Below the pieces are notes generated by a model. That model had not been told where the DNA came from, did not search any database, and saw only the letters and a list, made by a program, of their open reading frames with translations. This document shows positions 1-10,358 of a stretch of DNA of 64,000 nucleotides, piece by piece; positions within the stretch are counted from its first letter, which is position 1, and each line of letters opens with the position of its first letter. Made by a program: the position numbers and the translations under genes. Source of the stretch: Lineus longissimus. Taxonomy: Eukaryota; Nemertea; Pilidiophora; Heteronemertea; Lineidae. The stretch spans positions 4,838,501 through 4,902,500 of the forward strand of contig NC_088311.1 of the NCBI RefSeq assembly GCF_910592395.1, read 5' to 3'.

Positions 1-1010
1 GGAACGAATAATGCCAGAAAGGAGGGTCTATGAATTTTGAAATCTTGATGCTACAAAATTCTTCAATCTAAAAGGCATTTTGCGCAAAAATTCATTCCTT
101 TAAATGTTATTACATTTCCACTACGATATTCAGTTCCGGAGTCTGAGTTAATCGCAAAACTGTACAAAACAGATTGCATCGTGGTGTCATTAGTCACAGT
201 TAACGATCGCCAATTATAAACTAAGTAATTGATTGCATTTTGAATCAGCTGCCACTGTTCAATTTTGGCAGCTTGTTTGTTCAATTAGCATCATAGCGCA
301 ATGGCATCGTGCTAACAACATGCATGTAAATGTATCAACTGCATGCAGAATCGCCAATGCATGCAGGAACAATCAATAGCCAAGTCAGTCTCATCTTTTT
401 GAACACATTTTATTTTCAAAGGTTTGACAGCTCGAGTGTTCAACTAGCATGACTAGTTTATCACCCGTTTCTTTCCATACTCTGCACGTTAACTTGAGCA
501 CTGGAGCAATCGATACCAGCCCAGCCCAGTTTCATCTACCTATTCGTTTGTGAAATTCATCGAAGTGCAACTTGCTACCACAGGCTGTGTTCGATCGTTA
601 TCAACATTCGTTTGACGGCCTGTGCTGTTTCCCATTTTACTACAGCGCCACTTTATGCATTGAATCACGACTTCCATGACAACTGATATCTGTCATTAGG
701 CAAACTGGTACAAAGGCAATCAATACCATACCAATGGGTGCCGCCGGAAGTTGATCCAACGATTCAGTCAGTAGGGAATATTAGTGCCGGTCACCGATCA
801 TAGAGGGCTTCGTTTTGGACCGTTTTGTTACTGTAACAAACTAGTACTTCAGGATCGATTTTACTTTTGAATGTGCGAATAACTGGTAGACGAACCGGAT
901 GCCTGTACCGTTTTATCGTCTATATCCAATCGAACAAAACAAGTACTAATGAAAGAATAGCCGAGAAAATATAATTGAATTAACTAGTTAATTAGTATAT
1001 CTTTCCTTAC
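1..1010. other. Left edge, no firm gene
   Basis: No recognisable protein. A minus-strand open frame (63-284, 73 codons) contains a possible acceptor (ttttgtacag) and ends in a short CAKC-containing tail. It might be the last exon of the gene whose exon lies at 1011-1133, but nothing ties the two together. The rest is AT-rich non-coding sequence. Confidence 0.3.
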
Positions 1011-1133
1011 CTGTAACCAAGCTACGTTCTTGCAAGTAAAAATGTAGGCATATCCATTTGTGGCGCTTTCATAACATCCTTGTTCCGGCAGTCCATTACC
1101 CGAAACCACGCTACTGCTGGCCAGACATTTAGC
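1011..1133 (-). CDS. Candidate internal exon of an unrecognised gene
   Basis: On the minus strand a 123-nt open segment (41 codons, phase 0 to phase 0) lies between a good acceptor (gaagtacag) and a good donor (gtaagg). It reads AKCLASSSVVSGNGLPEQGC and continues to NVAWLQ, with three cysteines and several Gly/Ser, which looks extracellular. I do not recognise the family. An upstream donor-like site (gaagga then gtaagt) near 1225 could belong to a preceding exon. The gene would run off the left edge. Confidence 0.35.
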
Positions 1134-2288
1134 CTGTACTTCCTTTTGATTTTTCACAATATTATGTACATGTATTAGCTCAATGAAAAATTTGCGAAAC
1201 CGTTTTAGAATACCAGTGACGTCTTCTTACTTACTCCTTCGATTTAAATGTTTTGGTCCAAGTGCCGAAAGTGATGATGCATCACCCGAAAATATTGCGT
1301 GGAACGTTCCACGCTAGCACGAGAGGTTTAGTTGTTTCGAGTGCTGTGTTGCCTTGGTAACCTGGATTCTAGGCAGAGAGCAACTACTCCAAGCCGGTCT
1401 TTCTGATTCCTGTCCGGGGCGTCGGGGATTCATTACATGTATTGTTCTGCACTGAATGAGAAAGCAAGATGCCTCGGTGTGACTGCGAGAACGCACTCGC
1501 CACGGCTTTCTTTGGCCCAAACGAAACCAGCAGATTAAAGCGTTTGCTGTGCGATTCCGCATACGCTGTGGGATTCTACAAAGTGCGTCATATTTATTAT
1601 TTATTTGATAAATGTTAAAATATAGCAATAAAGACATATGAATCATACTTGTACATGAACAATGTGCATCTCCGGTTATCTCGTTATGACTTGTTGCCTT
1701 AAAATGGACATAACTTGACCGACATTTCTTCTCAGGATGCTGATCACTGGGTATCAATTTGTTCAAAGCAGTTCGTACCACACTATAGGTGGCGTGCAAA
1801 TTATCACCGACGTAGCAAACTGCCAGGTGTACACAATGGATTTACTGGGTTAGATGCTGGCGCTATTTGTCTGTGTTGGACGAACTGCTTTAAACCATCT
1901 TCATGTCCTGACATAAGACGCCATTTATGCATGAAAAGCAATGAGTTTAATGAGGCATTATAATGCTCTGGAATCAATAAGACACGTTGTTACCGTGACA
2001 ATAAGCGGAAGCAGCCCTTGTTCTATCTAGAAGCTTATGTTGTATCAACGTCTCTGTCAATCTAACATTTTTAGTCCATGCAAGGAAATCCATCCTTGGC
2101 CATTGAGTATAAAAATACTCCACATGAATCCTGCAGTGCATGCACAGGTGGGCACTAAAGTCTACTCCCCCCGCCCAAGGTCAAACACGGCGCTGACCTG
2201 TCTCTTTCTGGAAGCTAGGTCCGGTATCAGATATACATGTATATATATGTATTATGTCGTATACAAAATCTTTGATTCTTCTGACACT
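1134..2288. other. Non-coding; probable 3' flank of profilin-like gene
   Basis: No convincing exon. Open frames on both strands around 1314-1963 have no recognisable domain or splice context. Minus-strand AATAAA words (tttatt on the plus strand, about 1590-1606) could serve as poly(A) signals for the profilin-like gene ending at 2289, but they are about 690 nt downstream. Confidence 0.4.
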
Positions 2289-4269
2289 TCAGATATCCTG
2301 CCTTATGAAATATCTTTGCAAATCCACCATCATATCTTCAGCTATCGCTTTTTTCTCTATGCCATCGTAAATACCAATGATGATGAACTTCCTGCTACAC
2401 CTGATAATGATACCACTCTCTCCATCCTGTCCGACCATTTTGTCTCCAAGGTCACGTACGCCGTATGTAAATTTCCTTTCGCCGACTTCGATCCCTTCTT
2501 TGGGTATGGTGGTCTGATCGACATCGTCGTACAAAGCATGAACAATGGTTTTGATCTGCTTCTTTTTCAAGTTGAACTTATCATTGATACCGTATATCTT
2601 GCCGTCCCGGTCGATGATGGCGCCATCAGTCATGATGCCTGTCCCAACCATGCTTTTTTCTACGATGTTCTCCCATGGTCCGAAGCCACCATCCGTCTCA
2701 TCAACCTGAAACGATATACGCAAACCATTGTGAGTACACACGTCTCGAGGTCAAAGCGAGGTTCTTTGCGAGAGTTGGCGTTTGCAGTTGTAATATTTAT
2801 TTGTTACCTTGATTGCATATTCCGGTGTTTCCCATCTCTGAGCTAAGATTGTTTGATGAGTGATGTCGAACGCCAGCCATCGACAAAGCCACTAAGAAAT
2901 TTTAAAGCTGATATTCGTACTTTCAGCTCATGTGTCATGATGGCATGGGTAATGTGTAACGTTTTGATATGAAATGAAATAAACTTGACTGCGCATCAAC
3001 AGACACCGAGATTGATCTGAGTAAAATAAGTGCTGGCATGTGTTATTAATCAGTGTTGGCTGCAGCTGACTCAGTAGGAAAATGCCCGCCTATGCATGTC
3101 GTGAAAAGTCTACAGCATGTCAACGGTATAATCAATAGCCAAAATTTTACTAGATTCATTCTATTTACACCCCAAACCTGAATCACGCCAGCGAATCATG
3201 CAGGACCATAGCTGGAAGACTGAGAGCAGGAGCACCCCCCCCCCCCCCTCCCCCCTTCAAGGGTAAAGGGTCAACATCAAGAGTTTAACAGATTTTTTAA
3301 GACTACTAGCTTCGCCGGCGGGCCTCCCATCCTGACCATTTATTATCCGCGATTTTCCTCATTGTGTATGAATATACATCAAACTGCTTGCAGTCATCGT
3401 TAATTACTTTATGCATCCAGCACATTCGACTCACGGCAAAGATGACATAGTATGCCATTACTTCACAAAACAATGTTTTGACCCGGCCAATGTCAATTAA
3501 TATGACGGATGAATATGGGAAGTATATGTCATCAAATAATGCATGACCTGTATATCTCTGTACATGTATGTTGGGAATAGATAGGTGGATGCAACTAGTG
3601 ACATTCCCATACATAGGTAAAATGCGAACGACGGGAAGGCTCTTCCAAATTTTCATCAATATTCAGGCTCAACGGCAATCCATTAAGCTAAAACAGTAGA
3701 TGACGTCCTGGGTATACCCAAAGTTTACCCAAGACCAACCTTGGCATCTTAGTCTTTGCGCAGACTGTAGGATCCTTAACTTTGCCCAATTTGAATTTGT
3801 GCCTTTAGATTTACATGTACTTTCGCTTAATGTCGGGTGAAGATATCGATATCAAAATAAATGTGCGTGCACTACTTCCTGACATTCTTGCCCACACGAG
3901 TAAATGACCCAAGCAAAACTTGCACCTCGTGGAGATTTTTAAGAATCTCAAAAGCCCTCAGGTATTTTCATTTCACGGCCGAGCAGTTGTCCCAACCATT
4001 TCCATTTCAATGAAATCCAGGGTACAAGTTGTACAGTCCATGTGGACACCATCAACACGTGTTTCTTCAATATCCGCAACCAACCCGTTCAGATTATCCT
4101 ATATATACGATCAGTATACCGACTATAACACCGTAGTCCCCATTGGCCCTACCTTAGATCCCGGTGCTCGCTGTCCTGAATCCACCTTTCCATCCTTTTT
4201 AGGCGTCTTGGATTTTTTCCCTTTCTTCCGTTTACCATGTTTAGAAGGTTTACTACCCTTAGCCCCCAT
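2289..4269 (-). CDS. Profilin-like protein with myristoylation-type, polybasic N terminus
   Basis: Two exons joined in phase 0: 4153-4269 (39 codons) and 2289-2705 (138 codons plus TGA), giving 177 aa. The donor is gtaggg and the acceptor cgtttcag. Exon 2 is a complete profilin fold: PWENIVE near its start (matching the conserved profilin Trp), a TDGAIIDRDGKIYG strand, GIEVGERKF, an MVGQDGESGIIIR strand, FIIIGIYD and a C-terminal helix ending in LQRYF. Profilins bind actin monomers, phosphoinositides and poly-proline ligands. The second aromatic of the poly-proline pocket is not Trp here. Exon 1 begins MGAKGSK, which fits the N-myristoyltransferase consensus (Gly2, Ser6, Lys7). It then has about 15 Lys/Arg in 39 residues, suggesting a membrane-associated profilin. 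ATG 4269 is chosen because it opens exon 1 in frame and no in-frame acceptor precedes it. A competing first exon could be 6524-6607. Confidence 0.8.
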
Positions 4270-5340
4270 AATGACTACGATTCAGGAAAAAAACAACAAA
4301 CGAACTGCACTCGGCCGCTGGCAGAATCGATGTGGCTAGTGCACCACGCGTATCACATGACCTGTTATAGGCGTCTGAGAGCCAGGGCTTCATAGAATTA
4401 AATGACTAATGCTGGGAAATCCATAGGCCTGCATTATTTTTCCCAGCACCTGTGATATTGATGGTTTATCACAATGGTCATTATGCTGCTGGAAAATCGA
4501 AGCATCATTTCATATTCAATGTTAAGTATTGCGTTCAGAAGGAGATTTGTTAGGTGTAAACCGACGCTGGCAGACTCTTTTGAATGCAGCGCGTTTAATG
4601 TATATTCATGACCTCACTTACTTGACCTAAATTCACTTGCTGATGCGAAACAAGGCAAAAACAGCTTTTAACATTTTTTGCATGACGATTGGTGGACTGC
4701 AGTGTATCGAGCACGCAGTGACACGCAATTTCGAGAATATAGAATTAGAAAATAAAATCTGAATCACATAAAATTTTATTATGAATATGGTCAGGTGCCA
4801 TCCGTGATTTATCTATGAAACATTGTTAATGATGGTGCATAGCCAATTAATAGCGCCTGACCTCGCCAACTTTATCACTCAAGGAAGTAATGACGGCCAT
4901 TGTTGAAAATGTGTTCATTGGCTAAGCCAATAACCGAGTGGTTCTCCATTCAAACGTATGCTTTCTCGGAACCAGTATGAAGATGACCAGTATGAAGTAT
5001 ATCAATATTGTTTGGTGATGAAATAGTCAATTGCCCATTGACCTGGTCGGCGGACATTATTTCATCACATCTGTACGAACGATGAAGAACAAATGTCCCT
5101 GGTGTCATCAAGTCTGATGATTCAATGCCATTGTCCAATATTTATCCCGTATATTGTGATTGTGTTTTTCATTGCCTCGGTGCTTCCTACTTAAAACGAA
5201 ACTGCAATAAAGGAACCAGGAGCCAGGCGGGCAAGATCAAGTTCCTCGTCGCTGTCAATAGGTGTTTATAATATACATGTACACCGGCACTCTCCTGCCT
5301 GAAGTACCACCTCACCAGATTTTCAGATGAAAGCCTAAAT
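4270..5340. other. Non-coding, 5' flank of the profilin-like gene
   Basis: No gene seen. The sequence upstream of ATG 4269 on the minus strand has a T-rich stretch and no clear TATA box. A short minus-strand open frame at 4950-5138 has no recognisable features. Confidence 0.4.
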
Positions 5341-5411
5341 TCCCTTTAGCTCAGTCAGCAGAGTGATGGCCTTATAAGCGAGAGGTCCCGGGTTCAATCC
5401 CCGGTTGGACC
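5341..5411 (+). repeat. tRNA-like sequence, probably a tRNA-derived SINE head
   Basis: The stretch has a good pol III box A (TAGCTCAGTCAGCAGAG) and box B (GGGTTCAATCC) at tRNA spacing. The T arm is perfect (CCGGG/CCCGG). The anticodon loop would be around CTTATAA (TAT). The acceptor stem does not pair and the anticodon stem pairs only partly, so this is a tRNA pseudogene or SINE promoter rather than a working tRNA. Confidence 0.6.
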
Positions 5412-6523
5412 TTGATGTTTTTCCTCTGTTGCAAAAGCCTATAAATGTACATGTACATGTATCAAGCAGAAGCATTTTCCATCGCATTTTCATTTTTTGC
5501 ACAATGTTTTCATTTTGCATAAAAATCTACCACCAGCAATTATATACTAGGTACTAGACACGGGTCAAGTAAGGATGCTACATGTACGCTAAGTCTGACA
5601 GTTTTTAAAAATGCAGATGTGTTGGCGTTGCGTCTATGAATAAGGTCTGGCAAGTGATTTTGTTAATGCTAGACCGATGTCATTATTCATATCACCCATG
5701 TGCTTATAAGTACGTACCAAACAAAAGACTTAGGGTGGCGTATCATCGTGGTATGCATATGTTTATGAAACTTCAAAACGTCACGAACTCGGTTCTAAAT
5801 TCCGATACAATCAATATTAAACTGAATTCTTCGCTTTCAGCACTGTGGATAGTACATAATCGGAGAATCATTAAAAGTGTACATATAAATGCATAGGCTA
5901 CTCACATAAGCTTCCGAGTAGGTCCCAACGAAAAGTACATTTTACCCGGGATAAGCCTATATGTATGATTTTGCTGGTGTAGTATCGTTGTTTTGAAGCG
6001 AGACACATACGTATAAAACATATGTGTCTGGCTTCTCGAACCCAACCCTTTCAATCGTAACGGTCTGAAAAATATACATGTAAATGTATCCCAGCGGTCG
6101 TGCACTGGCACGTACATGTATCCATAGTATCGGCATCGTAATGCCGTTTTTTATTTTTTTCATTACTTCATCTATTGGCACTCTTCCTTCTCGTTTTCAG
6201 GAACGATACATGTACATAGTTGGCCCAAAGGTAATATTAGTAAAGACTATTCTTGATGAATTCTTGATAATAATGGAGGCCTTCCTAATAATACTCACTG
6301 AACATGTAGGCCTACTTATATACATACATGTACCTAGGCCAGCTACGCCAAACCTAAGGCCTGATGTATGGGCATTACAGAGGCAAACTTCACTGACTAC
6401 TCTCTCATAAAGTTGTGGTGATAATAAAAGGCATTTTAGATCCATCCACAAGTATATCTGATAGTAAGATATCAACACTAAATAATAACGAAGCCATCCA
6501 TGCAAAAATCAAAACCAACTCAC
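5412..6523. other. Non-coding, rich in TACATGTA words
   Basis: Several short open frames exist on both strands (5636-5896 plus, 5902-6181 minus, 6084-6410 plus) but none has a domain, splice context or codon pattern I trust. Many TACATGTA and TAGGCCTA words occur here, as in the rest of the intergenic DNA. Confidence 0.4.
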
Positions 6524-6607
6524 CGATTCCACGCTTAAAAGTGGAAGTTCGTACTTCTGCTGTATCTCCTCGCTTACTTCAGACATCTTTCTCTCTTTAT
6601 TGGCCAT
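6524..6607 (-). CDS. Candidate first coding exon, charged N terminus
   Basis: Minus-strand ATG at 6607 (purine at +4) opens 28 codons, starting MANKERKMSEVSEEIQQKYE, and ends exactly at a strong donor (gtgagt) in phase 0. No domain is recognisable. Downstream minus-strand sequence to 4270 holds no obvious phase-0 partner. The next known phase-0 acceptor is the profilin exon at 2705, so this could be an alternative first exon of that gene. It could also be chance. Confidence 0.3.
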
Positions 6608-7460
6608 CCTAAGTTTGTAGGTAGATACGAAGTTGGATATAAGAAAGTAGGCTATTACTAGCACGTAACACTTAATAATCTATCGGATTCTAGGTCTGCT
6701 CTCCTGCACTGGGCCTTCAGAATGGCCTTTCAAAATAGGCCTAATTAGGCTTGTGATATGTATGAGGGCTATTGTGGGTCAGGAGTGCTCCAAATAGGCC
6801 TGGGATTGCACCACGTGGTCGTGAGTGCACACTGCTTTGACTCATCATCGATTTTCTTAACAAGTATATCGTGGAAAGCTTTTAAAAGAAAATAGATGTC
6901 TACTATTTTCTGTTCAAGAAAACTGGCGAAGAATGCAACAACGCATGCAGTGAAAGGCTTACGTGTTTATTCTATACAGTTAAATTCATGAAAATAGATA
7001 ATTGTTCAAAATAAGTAATTCGTTTGAGATTACAACATGATGAAAATATCATTATTTTTCTCCATCAGCTACATGTAGCTTAGAATTCAAAGGAGATGTA
7101 CATGTACGCTAAATGCAAGAATATGAAAGCATATCCAATCCGTCCCCGACATTAATATTGGGAGCAGAACAATGTGCATGATACAGATATAGTATAGATA
7201 TAGTATAGATTAGAGAAGAATGTTTCACTAGCTTATCGTTAGATAGACTAGATGTAGGGGGCTTTTTGCAATTATGTAGCTCTAATTCTTGGCAATTAAG
7301 GTTGGTTCTGCCTCTATTATTTTATTACAACCCCGTACTAAATATTCCCCGCAAACAAAAATGTGTTAATCCGGCTAATTAAAAATTTAATTTCTTGAAT
7401 AATCACAAAAATCTGAGTGCCCCTCTACGTGATCAATTAAGCACAAAAAGAGACTAATTG
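6608..7460. other. Non-coding
   Basis: Nothing recognisable. AT-rich, with a short tandem run of the word atatagt near 7187-7212. Confidence 0.4.
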
Positions 7461-7466
7461 TATAAA
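7461..7466 (+). promoter_or_regulatory. TATA box for the signal-peptide exon
   Basis: TATAAA lies 61 nt upstream of ATG 7527, leaving room for a transcription start about 30 nt downstream and a leader of roughly 35 nt. Confidence 0.45.
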
Positions 7467-7526
7467 TTTGCACGGCTTTGCCCTTTCACAAAAAAACAAA
7501 GTTATTCAGTTATTATTATAGCGAGT

Positions 7527-8884
7527 ATGAAGATGAAAGCGATTTTTTTCGTATTGGTCTTGCCTTTTATGCAAACCTTTGCAAATGGCTTGGGGGTCAA
7601 TTGCATGTGAGTACCATGCGATTAAAAAAACACATACCTTCGGGGTAATTTTAGGTTGTTCATTCTTCTCTAATCTATACTTGGTAATACAATTTCAATT
7701 TTAATTTCAATTTATTCTGTATTAATACCATATGGTTATCATAGAGGTGAATAAGCAAGATTAACAATGGATGAAATGTATGCAAATAAATATAAAGTTA
7801 GTCTTTGTAGTCAAGGAATCAGGGAAACCCTGGTCGATAACACTTCGCACTTCCTTGTTCGTACTCTTCCGTAAGACTGGCAAAACCTGCATATTAACAA
7901 ATGATGATGAACTAGTTAGATCTTTGGGCCAGGCTTTGGTCCCCAGAGATGGACAGAGTCAGAGGATGTCGTATACCCCTGATTTTCTGTCATGAAAGTA
8001 AGTATTATGAATCTTTCTCATGATAGACATGCATTTGTACTATAGAAATACGCATAAACATGTATGTATATTGGAAGACACTAAAATAGAAGGTCAACGA
8101 ATTTAAGGCACTCGTGAGACTTGACAGGATTAAAACTGTTAGTATTTCGTATAATCTGAAATACTCGCAATGACATTGCATGTACGCAGGACAATGCATA
8201 GCACTTACATGTAGATTCTATAATGTTGAAAAAAAATTAAATGCATCAACTGCATCAATTTAAAAAAAACGAATACATAGAATCGCGAAAAAGGCACAGA
8301 ATGATAGGGTTAAAGGACTAGTAATCTATGTAGCTCATTTTTTGTACGACACAAGTAATTAGTCCCTTATCATGATAAATGCATTCTGAAATGACTGGTT
8401 CTAACTCTCGATCCTGTTGACACAGTTGAGTTCTCGAATTTTGAAATTTCAGAGTTTATCTTTATTTACAAATATTAGAAAATAACCAAAATCGTTACAC
8501 CGGTATTGGAATCATAAATCGTCACCATTATAACCTTTTCCCACTACAACACAAAAGTTAACATACGCATATAAAGATTTGCGACTAATAAAATAAGAAC
8601 TCGTGGTATTTACAAATAATTGGATGATGGTTTTACATTTTAAAGCAATATTCTAAATTCAAAGTAGTCCGTCACCGTGGTGTTTTGAAATGTCAACGCG
8701 AGAACAGTTACGCCGCACGCTGTCCATGTATTTTATCTTCTTTTCATTATCAACTGGAAGCGTCTGTCTGGTTGCAGGTTCACATGCAGTCAAACACCAG
8801 TGTTTATACCAAATAAGGAACCTTACAGGCACTGGTAGTTCGGTCCGAGTATCCGTTTTATTTTGGCTATCACCTCTTCGTTAA
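7527..8884 (+). CDS. Candidate small secreted protein (four-exon model)
   Basis: Exon 1 (7527-7606) is the best-supported part. It has a TATA box upstream, A at -3 of the ATG, a clear signal peptide (MKMKAIFFVLVLPFMQTFA) and a strong gtgagt donor. A consistent continuation is 7811-7870 (acceptor ctttgtag, donor gtaaga), 7933-7997 (acceptor gggccag, donor gtaagt) and 8778-8884 (acceptor ggttgcag, stop TAA). Phases match at every junction (2, 2, 1), giving 104 codons with the stop (103 aa) and four cysteines after the signal peptide. No family is recognised. Exons 2-4 are chosen only by splice sites and frame, so they are much less certain than exon 1. The last exon overlaps, antisense, the poly(A) region of the neighbouring profilin-like gene. 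Confidence 0.35.
8857..8862 (-). terminator. Poly(A) signal of the second profilin-like gene
   Basis: AATAAA on the minus strand, about 136 nt past the stop codon at 8998. Confidence 0.5.
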
Positions 8885-8997
8885 TTAATATACAGTTTTC
8901 TTTTAGTTTTGATCTACCGATACCGCGTCTGTCTATCAGGTCGAATTCCAAATAACTCAGTCCTAACTCGCAAACGATTTTATACTAGTCCGCTGCT

Positions 8998-10358
8998 TCA
9001 CATACCAGTGCTCGACAACCAGTCAGATACTTCCTCGATCAGCTCATTTGCCTTGAATTTTAGATTCTCCAACTTCTGGGCTCCGCAGTCCTCAGGCGGT
9101 GCGTGCCACAAACCACAGATAATGTAGTTGTTTGTCGGAAATATCATGACGCCTCCCTTACCGTCATCGCCCGAGTAGAGGCCGTATAAGTTATAGGAAC
9201 TCGTCCGGCCACCCCCAGACTGTTCTGACCGGTTGTAACCGTACACTCTGTCAGCCAGCTTGATACCTTGTTGTGCTAGGGTACCGGGGTTCATCCTAGC
9301 TTTCTCCAAAATTGCAATCTGGTCACTTGAGGGATAGAACTCTGGAGGATACGTGGCTAAGATCTTGTTTGTTTGTCCGTCCAACAAGCACACCTGATGG
9401 AAAATATCGCCGTGACCGTAGACACTGTTCTTCAGGATGTTTGTAAACGTTTCTGTTCTTCTGTTCGTGTCAATCTGAAAACATAACAAAGATTTGTCAC
9501 TACATTTATGCCCAGTGGCACAGATGAGTCGAGCAAGGAAGTGAAGAGAACACCGTGGTCTGACGATTTCAACTGCAGAATTACGTTTAAAGCGACACGC
9601 TTAGAATAAAGGATTCTGAGGTTTTTCGGCCAAAACAAATGTGTATCCTTTTGAGGTTGTCAGCCTTCTTTTAAGAGCTCAAAAGCAGTTATTTCTAAAA
9701 ATGCATTGTACTGTACATGTATGCCCATATGGAGAACGAAGTCACGTTCAGTCTCCAGGTCTTGCTTCCATGCACTGGCCAGAAAATATGTTGCAACGAG
9801 GGATCTAAGCAATTTCGAAAAGTGGTCATCATCAAAATCCTGGATAACACCAAGCAATTGAAAAAAAACATTCTCTTGCAAGAACGCTCATAATAACATG
9901 GATCTTATACTCATAATCATAAATATTAATTTGTCATTTTGTAGGGAAATCGTTTTCCTCGTGATTAAAATTAAAATGATATACTAATATACTCGAACAC
10001 TATAAACCAGTGAGTCATTATTTTACATAAGTTCGGGACGTATACATAATTATATGGACGTTCCGCTGAACATGTCACCCAAAACGGTCAACTTCTTTTA
10101 AGCTGGTTTGTCACTCACCCTACAGATACCCCACGGTTTCTCAAATTCTGTCAGCTTGTGGAAGCTCTCCTGATGCGGCAGGGAACCCGGTGTCTGTTCC
10201 ACAGTCTTCTGATGAGACAGGCCATGCTTCTTCTCTTCTTCTGTGCAAGACATCTTGACTTTGAGGGAAGGTTTGGTTGAAGGTGTGTCAAGAGATTCGT
10301 CTGTAGGAGAGGTCGATGAGACTGAGTGCTTTTCTGTTTTGAAACTGGTACCTTGCAC
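8998..10358 (-). CDS. Divergent profilin-like protein with Ser/Thr-rich extension, 5' end missing
   Basis: Two exons join in phase 0: 10119-10358 (80 codons; acceptor tctttgcag, donor gtgagt) and 8998-9474 (158 codons plus stop; acceptor tgttttcag). The C-terminal exon follows the profilin layout: an opening helix (FTNILKNSVYG), a strand pair around CLLDGQTNKILATY, a middle helix, GIKLADRVYGYNRS (the usual GI/LxLxG-type segment), GGVMIFPTNNYIICGLW, and a final amphipathic helix ending EVSDWL. The profilin N-terminal Trp is absent, so poly-proline binding may be altered. The upstream exon is low-complexity (Ser, Thr, Lys, Pro, Glu) and resembles no domain. No start codon was found, so at least one 5' exon lies beyond 10358. 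Same strand as the profilin-like gene at 2289-4269, hence possibly a local paralogue. Confidence 0.7.

Noticed and set aside
2037-2846. A 269-codon plus-strand open frame
   Set aside because: It lies antisense to the profilin exon, has no recognisable domain, and the minus-strand reading gives a clear profilin.
5341-5411. Functional tRNA with TAT anticodon
   Set aside because: The acceptor stem does not pair and the anticodon stem has only about three of five pairs.
9660-9881. A 73-codon minus-strand frame in the intron of the second profilin-like gene
   Set aside because: It looks protein-like but has no splice partner in frame and no recognisable domain; skipping it joins the neighbouring exons perfectly in phase.
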